Assembly (NCBI GenBank): GCA_937893675.1
Contig: CALBGI010000062.1
Location: 39,058 to 103,057 of the forward strand
Reading direction: 5' to 3'
Length of the DNA: 64,000 nucleotides
DNA from: an uncultured Blautia sp.
GTDB lineage: Bacteria; Bacillota; Clostridia; Lachnospirales; Lachnospiraceae
A model generated the notes under the pieces. The model saw only the letters and a list, made by a program, of their open reading frames with translations. It had not been told where the DNA came from and searched no databases. Shown piece after piece: positions 58,024 through 64,000 of this stretch (the first letter of the stretch is position 1; every line of letters starts with the position of its first letter). The position numbers and the translations under genes are program-made.

Positions 58024-58721
58024 CGATTTTTTACCTCGAATTTATAGCCGATTCCCCAGACGGTAGCCAGCGACCACATGGGATGGTCTTTGATCTTTTC
58101 GCGGAGCCGTTTGATGTGCACGTCCACCGTGCGGGTGTCACCGATGTATTCATATCCCCAGATGTGGTCCAGAAGCTGCTCTCTGGTGAAAACCTGGTTG
58201 GGGGATGCAGCAAGGAAATAGAGAAGCTCCAGCTCCTTTGGCGGCATGTCCACCTGGTTTCCCATGTAGGTGACAGAATAGTTGGTGAGATTGATGGTGA
58301 GATCCGGGTAGCTGACACATTTTTCTCCGGGGACGGAGACGGGCTTTTTGCCCTGAAAGCGGCGCAGCACGGCGCGGACTCTGGCGATGAGCTCCTTGGG
58401 GTCAAAGGGTTTGATGATATAATCATCCGCGCCAAGTTCCAGGCCAAGAACCTTGTCAAAGGTTTCCACCTTGGCGGAGAGCATGATGATCGGAACATCG
58501 GAGGAGTGGCGGATTTCCCGGCAGACCTGGTAGCCGTCCATTCCGGGCAGCATCAGATCCAGAAGGATCAGATCCGGGTGAAACTGGTAAAACTGTTTCA
58601 GCGCCATTTCTCCGTCATTTACAATTTTTGTTTCAAAGCATTCCTTTGTCAGATACAGGGCAATGAGTTCTGCGATGTTGTTGTCATCATCTACAATGAG
58701 AATTTTCTGTTTTGCGACCAT
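58020..58721 (-). CDS. OmpR/PhoB-type response regulator
   Basis: The 233-residue protein has a receiver domain (DDD at 11-13, phosphoacceptor Asp55 in LILLDLMLPG, Lys in IIKPFDPKEL) and a C-terminal winged helix (SVTYMGNQVDMPPKELELLYFLAAS ... IWGYEYIGDTRTVDVHIKRLREKI). It works with the histidine kinase encoded directly downstream. The start lies 14 bp from the mutS2 stop on the same strand, behind AAAGGGAGACATCTT. Target genes are not evident. Confidence 0.95.
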   Translation of the reverse strand: MVAKQKILIVDDDNNIAELIALYLTKECFETKIVNDGEMALKQFYQFHPDLILLDLMLPGMDGYQVCREIRHSSDVPIIMLSAKVETFDKVLGLELGADDYIIKPFDPKELIARVRAVLRRFQGKKPVSVPGEKCVSYPDLTINLTNYSVTYMGNQVDMPPKELELLYFLAASPNQVFTREQLLDHIWGYEYIGDTRTVDVHIKRLREKIKDHPMWSLATVWGIGYKFEVKNR

Positions 58722-58735
58722 AAGATGTCTCCCTT

Positions 58736-61117
58736 TTATTTTTTGAATTCCACGATGGTGACGCCGGCATCTCCTTCGCCGAACTCGCCCAGGCGGAATG
58801 AATCTACATGTTTCTGGCGCTTCAGATAATTGTGCACACCCTTCCTTAAGGCGCCGGTGCCTTTGCCGTGGACAACGCGCACGGTTTTTAGATGGGCAAG
58901 ATAAGCGTCATCCAGATATTTGTCAAGCTCCGCAATGGCTTCGTCCACAGTTTTTCCGAGAAGATTGATTTCTGTGGAGATGGCCGCGGATTTTGACATC
59001 CGGATCTTGCCGGCGCCGGTGCGCTGCAGAGTCGGTGTTTTGATCACGGTTTCGTCTGCAAGCTCCAGATCTGAGATGTGCACCTTGGAGCGGATGATGC
59101 CGGTCTGCACAAAGAGGAAGCCTTTGGAGTCCGGACGGCTGCTGACGGTTCCCTTGAGATTCATGCTGAGGATTTTTACGGTTTCGCCCAGCTTTAAATC
59201 CTTGGCTGTCAGCTCTTTTTTGGGTTTCTTCGCCTGTGTGTTCATGGACATGCCCTGCTCGGTGCGGTTCATGCGCTCCCTGAGCTTCTGGCGCTCTTTT
59301 TCCACAGAGGCCGTGTCCACGTGATCTTTCTGGAATTTGTGGAACAGCTTCATGGTCTGGTCCGCGTATTCCTTGGCTTCCCGCAGAATGGCGTGAGCAT
59401 CCTCATTGGCCTGTCTGAGGATCTTGTCTCTGGTTTCGTCCAGGCGTTCCTCCTTGGCGGCCAGCCGCGCTTTGAGGCTTTCGGCCTCCTGCTTGTAGCG
59501 CTCCGCTTCCAGACGTTCGCGCTCCAGGGTGACGCGGCTTTCCTCCAGAGAGGTCAGAACGTCCTCAAAGGATTCGTTTTCTTCGCTGATCTGTTCTTTT
59601 GCTTTTTCGATGATGTAGTCCGGAAGACCAAGCTTTGCAGAAATGGCAAAAGCATTGCTCTTTCCGGGAACACCGATCAGCAGGCGGTAAGTGGGCTGCA
59701 GGGTTTCTACACTGAACTCGCAGCAGGCATTTTCAACGCCCGGGGTGGAGAGCGCATAGACCTTCAGCTCACTGTAGTGGGTAGTTGCCATGGTGCGGAT
59801 TCCCTGCCCGTGAAGATGGGAGAGAATGGAAATCGCCAGGGCGGCGCCCTCAGTAGGGTCGGTTCCAGCGCCAAGCTCGTCAAAGAGCACCAGGGAACGG
59901 CGGTCCGCTTTGGTAAGGAAGGAGACCACGTTTGTCATGTGAGAGGAAAAGGTACTTAAGGACTGCTCAATGCTCTGCTCATCTCCGATATCTGCGTACA
60001 CTTCGTGAAACAGGGCAAGCTCTGAGCCGTCTCCCGCGGGAATGTGAAGGCCGGCCTGTCCCATGAGCGTAAGGAGTCCGACGGTTTTGAGGGAAACGGT
60101 CTTGCCGCCGGTATTGGGGCCGGTGACAACCAAAAGATCAAAGTCCTCGCCCAGACGGATGTCAATGGGAACGACCTTCTTTTTGTCAATGAGGGGATGA
60201 CGCGCTTTTTTCAGACGGATGCGCCCCTCCTCGTTGAAAGCAGGCTCCGACGCGTTCATCTCCATGGCAAGAGCCGCTCTGGCAAAAATGAAATCAAGAG
60301 CCACCATGATATCCAGATCCATGCGGATATCCTGGTGAGCCAGCGCGGTCTGGTTGCTTAAATCCGCAAGGATCACCTCGATTTCCTTCTGCTCTTGAAG
60401 CTCCAGCTCACGTATGTCGTTATTCAGCTTCACCACAGACATGGGTTCGATGAACAATGTGGAGCCGGTGGAGGACTGGTCGTGGATCATGCCGGGAACC
60501 TGTCCTTTGTATTCGGCCTTTACCGGGATGCAGTACCGGCCGTTTCGCATGGTGATCACCGCGTCCTGAAGATAATTGCGGGCGCTGCCGTTTACAAGGC
60601 CGGCAAGCTGGGTGTGGATGCGCTCGTTGACGGTTTTCATGCTTCTCCGGATCTGGCGGAGGGAAGGGCTTGCGTCATCGCTGATTTCCTCTTCTGAGAG
60701 GATGCAGCGCCGGATTTCCGCTGTGAGCGGCGTCAAGGGCTCCAGGCTGTCAAACATGGGGGAAAGAGAGTCCGGTGTCCCGTCGCTTCGTTCGCTGCGG
60801 CCGTAGGCCTTCACACGGTTGACATTTTCCAGAAGGGAGCAGATGGCCAGAAGCTCTCCGATCCCCAGGGTACTTCCGATTTCCAGACGTTTCAGGGAGC
60901 CGCGCACGTCCTTGACGCTTCCAAAAGAAAGGTTCCCTTTCTGAAACAGACGGGTGAGAGCATCCCCGGTCTGGGTCTGCATGCGGCGGATTTCAGAAAT
61001 TTCAAGAGAAGGCGTGAGCTTTCTGCACAGCTCCTTTCCCATGGAGGAAGAGGCCTTTTCGGTAAGCTTATCGATGATTTTGTTGTATTCTAATGCTTTA
61101 TATGCTTTTGGGTTCAT
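58736..61117 (-). CDS. mutS2: MutS2 (ribosome-splitting / DNA-structure nuclease)
   Basis: MutS2 acts on collided ribosomes or recombination intermediates in Firmicutes. The 793-residue protein has MutS core and clamp regions, Walker A VTGPNTGGKTVSLKT, Walker B LVLFDELGAGTDPTEGAA, a long coiled coil (about 520-640) and a C-terminal Smr nuclease domain (VDEAIAELDKYLDDAYLAH, VVHGKGTGALRKGVHNYL). I chose ATG 61117 because CAGGAGATATT precedes it on the minus strand; the ATG at 61186 adds an unlike leader. It heads a unit with the two-component genes. Confidence 0.95.
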   Translation of the reverse strand: MNPKAYKALEYNKIIDKLTEKASSSMGKELCRKLTPSLEISEIRRMQTQTGDALTRLFQKGNLSFGSVKDVRGSLKRLEIGSTLGIGELLAICSLLENVNRVKAYGRSERSDGTPDSLSPMFDSLEPLTPLTAEIRRCILSEEEISDDASPSLRQIRRSMKTVNERIHTQLAGLVNGSARNYLQDAVITMRNGRYCIPVKAEYKGQVPGMIHDQSSTGSTLFIEPMSVVKLNNDIRELELQEQKEIEVILADLSNQTALAHQDIRMDLDIMVALDFIFARAALAMEMNASEPAFNEEGRIRLKKARHPLIDKKKVVPIDIRLGEDFDLLVVTGPNTGGKTVSLKTVGLLTLMGQAGLHIPAGDGSELALFHEVYADIGDEQSIEQSLSTFSSHMTNVVSFLTKADRRSLVLFDELGAGTDPTEGAALAISILSHLHGQGIRTMATTHYSELKVYALSTPGVENACCEFSVETLQPTYRLLIGVPGKSNAFAISAKLGLPDYIIEKAKEQISEENESFEDVLTSLEESRVTLERERLEAERYKQEAESLKARLAAKEERLDETRDKILRQANEDAHAILREAKEYADQTMKLFHKFQKDHVDTASVEKERQKLRERMNRTEQGMSMNTQAKKPKKELTAKDLKLGETVKILSMNLKGTVSSRPDSKGFLFVQTGIIRSKVHISDLELADETVIKTPTLQRTGAGKIRMSKSAAISTEINLLGKTVDEAIAELDKYLDDAYLAHLKTVRVVHGKGTGALRKGVHNYLKRQKHVDSFRLGEFGEGDAGVTIVEFKK

Positions 61118-61146
61118 AATATCTCCTGCGAATGCTGTTTTTGGAG

Positions 61147-61186
61147 GCAGGGCTGCCGGAGGGGGGTGCTTCCGGCGCCTGCACAT
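61147..61186 (-). other. Hairpin in the mutS2 leader
   Basis: GCCGGA and TCCGGC form a G/C-rich stem around 61155-61177, extended by CAGG/CCTG with bulges. It lies just before the mutS2 ribosome binding site on the minus strand and could affect expression. Confidence 0.35.
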
Positions 61187-61264
61187 CCATATTCATTCTA
61201 CATGATTTCCGGCATATTGAAAAGGAAAATATCTTTGCTTATTCATAAAAAGTTCATAAATTCC

Positions 61265-61273
61265 TGCTAAAAT
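61265..61273 (+). promoter_or_regulatory. Extended -10 promoter of the YhaM-type gene
   Basis: TGCTAAAAT (61265-61273) fits an extended -10 element; no good -35 is seen. Confidence 0.4.
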
Positions 61274-61343
61274 AATTACCGCTTGCAGTTTAGTGCAGGC
61301 AGAGGATAAAATGATTTCAGAAAAAAAGAAAGGCAGAAATTAT

Positions 61344-62291
61344 ATGCGTTTTTTAAATGAATTACACGAAGGGGATCGTATCAGCGGTATTTATCTCTGC
61401 AAACAGAAGACAGCGGCTGTGACGAAAAACGGAAAACCCTATGAAAATATTATTCTTCAGGACAAAACCGGCGTCATGGACGGCAAAATCTGGGATCCCA
61501 ATTCCCTTGGCATTGATGATTTTGATGCGCTTGATTACATAGAGGTTGTGGGGGATGTGACGAGCTTTGCCGGCGCCATGCAGCTGAATATCAAAAGAGT
61601 GCGCAAGGCGGCGGAAGGTGAATTTGATCCCGCAGATTATCTGCCGGTGAGCGAGAACAGCACGGACGACATGTATCGACAGCTTCTGAACCTGATTGAG
61701 AGTATCAAAAATCCGCATCTTGCAGCGCTTCTTCGGAAGCTTTTTGTGGAGGACGGTGAGTTCCGGAAGACATTTGAGGGACACTCTGCGGCGAAGACAG
61801 TGCATCACGGGTTTATCGGAGGGCTTCTGGAGCACACGTTAAGCGTGGCCCGTCTCTGCGAGTATATGGCAGGCGCGTACCCCATCATCAACCGGGATCT
61901 GCTGCTTAGCGCAGCGCTTCTTCACGATGTGGGCAAGACCAGGGAACTGTCTGCTTTTCCCATGAACGATTACACGGACGAAGGACAGCTTCTGGGCCAT
62001 ATTGTCATTGGCTCTCAGATGGTGCACGATCTGGCGCGTGAAATTTCCGGATTTCCGACAGAACTGGAAAACCAGCTGGTGCATTGTATTCTGGCACATC
62101 ATGGAGAATTGGAGTTCGGCTCGCCGAAAAAACCGGCGCTTGTGGAAGCGGTGGCGCTTAACCTGGCGGATAATACAGATGCCAGAATGGAGACGCTGAC
62201 GGAGATTTTTGCAGCAGACAAAGGCAAAAAAGAGTGGCTGGGCTACAACCGCCTTTTTGAATCGAATTTAAGAAGAACAGGAGATTTCTAA
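61344..62291 (+). CDS. yhaM: 3'-5' exoribonuclease of the YhaM type
   Basis: YhaM is a 3'-5' exonuclease acting on RNA and DNA ends. From ATG 61344 the protein has 315 residues, the usual YhaM length: an OB-fold domain (about 1-95, RISGIYLCKQKTAAVTKNGK) and an HD domain (HHGFIGGLLEHTLSVARLCE, LLSAALLHDVGKTRELS, ILAHHGELEFGSPKKP). In-frame starts at 61311 and 61293 would add 11-17 residues and cannot be excluded. It lies 5 bp before the methyltransferase gene. Confidence 0.9.
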   Translation: MRFLNELHEGDRISGIYLCKQKTAAVTKNGKPYENIILQDKTGVMDGKIWDPNSLGIDDFDALDYIEVVGDVTSFAGAMQLNIKRVRKAAEGEFDPADYLPVSENSTDDMYRQLLNLIESIKNPHLAALLRKLFVEDGEFRKTFEGHSAAKTVHHGFIGGLLEHTLSVARLCEYMAGAYPIINRDLLLSAALLHDVGKTRELSAFPMNDYTDEGQLLGHIVIGSQMVHDLAREISGFPTELENQLVHCILAHHGELEFGSPKKPALVEAVALNLADNTDARMETLTEIFAADKGKKEWLGYNRLFESNLRRTGDF

Positions 62292-62296
62292 AGCTT

Positions 62297-63685
62297 ATGG
62301 AATATCGTAAAAACGATATGGTGACGCTGGAAATCACAGACTGTGGTGTAGACGGTGAAGGTATCGGCAAGGTGGATGGCTTCACCGTTTTTGTAAAAGA
62401 CGCAGTCATCGGCGACACTGTGGAGGCAAAGATCCTCAAGGCAAAAAAGAATTATGGCTACGGACGGCTGATGAAAGTGCTGGTGGCTTCCCCGCACCGC
62501 GTGGAACCGGCATGCGCATTTGCGGCGCCCTGCGGTGGCTGTCAGCTGCAGGCATTGTCCTATGAGCAGCAGCTTGCTTTTAAGGAGAGAAAGGTGCGGG
62601 GACACCTTGAGCGGATTGGCGGATTTACACAAATTCCCATGGAACCCATCATCGGGGCGGAGCAGGTGCTTCATTACCGCAATAAGGCACAGTTCCCCAT
62701 TGGAAGAAGCCGGGACGGGCGAATCGTAACCGGCTTTTATGCGGGACGTACGCACAGCATTATCGAAAATAGGGACTGCGCTCTGGGTGTGCCGGAAAAC
62801 CGGGAGGTGCTGGACAGAGTCATCGCCCATATGGAGCAGTTTTTTATTGAACCTTATGATGAGACCAGCGGAAAAGGGCTTGTGCGTCATGTGTTGGTAC
62901 GAAAAGGCTTTCATACCGGGGAGCTGATGGTCTGCGTGGTGATCAACGGAAAAAACCTTCCAAAATCAGAGCGGCTTGTGGAGGCTTTGCGGGAAATTCC
63001 CGGCATGACCAGCATTTCTCTGAATGTGAATCAGGAAAAGAGCAATGTGATCCTGGGGCGGGAGCTGAAGCTTCTGTGGGGAAAACCCTGCATTACCGAT
63101 AAAATCGGAGAGATTTCCTATGAGATTTCGCCGCTGTCCTTTTTCCAGGTAAACCCCGAACAGACGGAGAAGCTCTATGGCAAAGCCCTGGAGTACGCAG
63201 ACCTTAACGGCGCGGAGGAGGTGTGGGACCTGTACTGCGGCATTGGCACAATCTCCCTTTTCCTGGCGCAGCGGGCAAAATTTGTCCGGGGTGTGGAGAT
63301 CATTCCGGCAGCGATTGATAATGCCCGACAAAATGCAAGGCTTAACCGTATGACAAATACCGAGTTCTTCGTGGGAAAGGCAGAGGAAGTCCTGCCGGAA
63401 TATTATGAAAGGTATGAGCGGGAGCATCCGGGCGAGAACGCCCGGGCGGACGTGATCGTGGTGGATCCGCCCCGCAAAGGCTGCGATGAGATGCTTCTTC
63501 GCACTATGGTAAAAATGCAGCCGGACCGTATTGTGTATGTCAGCTGCGATTCTGCGACCCTGGCGAGGGATCTGAAGGTCCTGTGCGGGGAAGGGTATGA
63601 GCTAGAGAAGGTGTGTCCGGTGGATATGTTTCCGAATACGGTGCATGTGGAGACGGTCTGTTTGCTGTCAAGGAAAGATAAATAA
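62297..63685 (+). CDS. 23S rRNA (uracil-5-)-methyltransferase, RumA/RlmD-type
   Basis: The 462-residue protein has an N-terminal TRAM domain (ITDCGVDGEGIGKVDGFTVFV), an iron-sulfur Cys set (CAFAAPCGGCQ plus NRDCALG), and a SAM methyltransferase domain (VWDLYCGIGTISLFLAQ, VDPPRKGCDE, and the catalytic VYVSCDSATLARDL). It should methylate C5 of a uridine in 23S rRNA; whether U1939, U747 or both cannot be told from sequence alone, because Gram-positive enzymes often combine sites. It is in one operon with yhaM. Confidence 0.9.
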   Translation: MEYRKNDMVTLEITDCGVDGEGIGKVDGFTVFVKDAVIGDTVEAKILKAKKNYGYGRLMKVLVASPHRVEPACAFAAPCGGCQLQALSYEQQLAFKERKVRGHLERIGGFTQIPMEPIIGAEQVLHYRNKAQFPIGRSRDGRIVTGFYAGRTHSIIENRDCALGVPENREVLDRVIAHMEQFFIEPYDETSGKGLVRHVLVRKGFHTGELMVCVVINGKNLPKSERLVEALREIPGMTSISLNVNQEKSNVILGRELKLLWGKPCITDKIGEISYEISPLSFFQVNPEQTEKLYGKALEYADLNGAEEVWDLYCGIGTISLFLAQRAKFVRGVEIIPAAIDNARQNARLNRMTNTEFFVGKAEEVLPEYYERYEREHPGENARADVIVVDPPRKGCDEMLLRTMVKMQPDRIVYVSCDSATLARDLKVLCGEGYELEKVCPVDMFPNTVHVETVCLLSRKDK

Positions 63686-64000
63686 AGGCTGAAAAGTGGC
63701 GTGTTTCCGGGCTTTTTGTAAGGTTAGCATCATCAGAGAAGCCTTGCGGAAAGCTCGGCTTTATTATATGGAAACATATCTACTTTTTGGTCTGGCTGGA
63801 GAGAAATTGAGTAGCCGGAGAATAGCGATAGGGTTTGGGCTGTGGATTAGATGTCAGAGGTTGTGGCACCAGGATTGTTGTCAGAGCTGACCGCAGTTTA
63901 AGCCACTCGATACTAAGGGGTAGACTTGGCAGTGGAATAGATGAAAGGAGCATTCCTGTAATTCAGAAATAACGCCAATTGAATAAAAAGAAACCTCGAA
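63686..64000. other. Gene-free right end
   Basis: No convincing gene was found. AAGCC (63739-63743) and GGCTT (63757-63761), with an inner GC/GC pair, form a terminator-like hairpin followed by TATTATAT. A short frame from 63696 to 63890 has unusual composition (many Trp, Cys and Arg) and no good ribosome binding site, so it is left out. The stretch may be the edge of a decayed mobile element continuing to the right. Confidence 0.5.

Noticed and set aside
63696..63890. 64-residue frame after the methyltransferase gene
   Set aside because: No ribosome binding site, unusual composition and overlap with a terminator-like hairpin.

Overview
The window looks like chromosomal DNA of a spore-forming Clostridia species, most likely a Lachnospiraceae-type gut anaerobe. 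The reasons are the linked block hup-rqcP-yabP-yabQ-divIC-spoIIE-tilS-hpt-ftsH, a CotS-family protein, a type III glutamine synthetase, a short archaeal/eukaryote-like prolyl-tRNA synthetase, a YARHG-domain subtilase, and strong A/G-rich ribosome binding sites. No rRNA, CRISPR array, intact transposase or phage gene was seen. One tRNA gene (Gly, GCC) is present. Taxonomy is inferred from gene content and was not tested by a search.

Layout. 1-9.2 kb: end of a DUF2298-type membrane protein, then a housekeeping run (threonylcarbamoyl-AMP synthase, rpiB, dCMP deaminase, proS, cca, CotS-like protein, phosphoglucomutase, MazG). 9.2-16.4 kb: the sporulation/division/tRNA block. Its spoIIE is short (one membrane segment instead of a polytopic domain) but keeps a promoter with 21-bp spacing and a Spo0A-box-like -35 region. 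16.4-16.8 kb: a gene-free, strongly structured spacer. 16.8-22 kb: a cytoplasmic GH13 enzyme, class II aldolase, an AraC-type regulator and a lipid kinase. 22-27 kb: glutamine synthetase III followed by a MoxR-type ATPase and a VWA protein. 27-31.5 kb: OPT peptide transporter with a stand-alone PqqD-like protein, YitT, and a CdaR/PucR regulator. 31.7-35.4 kb: ftsE-ftsX-S41 protease, DegV. 35.5-37 kb (minus): a Crp/Fnr regulator co-directional with a small alarmone synthetase, behind a leader with two 53-bp direct repeats. 37.2-41 kb: an operon of two membrane proteins, an amidohydrolase and a TauE/SafE permease, then a stand-alone BFD-type [2Fe-2S] protein.

41.3-47.1 kb is visibly richer in A/T than its surroundings and reads as an accessory island. 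It holds a small XRE regulator with a palindromic operator, a broken JAB-like gene, a Sel1-repeat membrane protein, a membrane protein with three 16-residue repeats, an orphan fragment, a frameshifted zinc-ribbon gene and a large membrane-anchored subtilisin-like protease with a YARHG domain. It ends at the tRNA-Gly gene.

47.4-64 kb returns to core genes: lysozyme-like and 3D-domain wall proteins, divergent metY/glyA, a B12-binding radical SAM protein, a 34-residue membrane peptide, an AIR-synthase-like protein, trmL, adenine deaminase, a mutS2-response regulator-histidine kinase operon (minus), a YhaM-type nuclease and an RlmD-type rRNA methyltransferase. The last 315 bases hold no convincing gene.

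Most core genes sit in tight operons with overlapping or near-overlapping ends, and several clear vegetative-type promoters and hairpin terminators mark the transcription units. The best candidates for new biology are the short SpoIIE, the glutamine synthetase/MoxR/VWA trio, the OPT/PqqD pair, the DUF3100/amidohydrolase/TauE operon, the repeated leader before the Crp/alarmone synthetase pair, and the 41-47 kb island.
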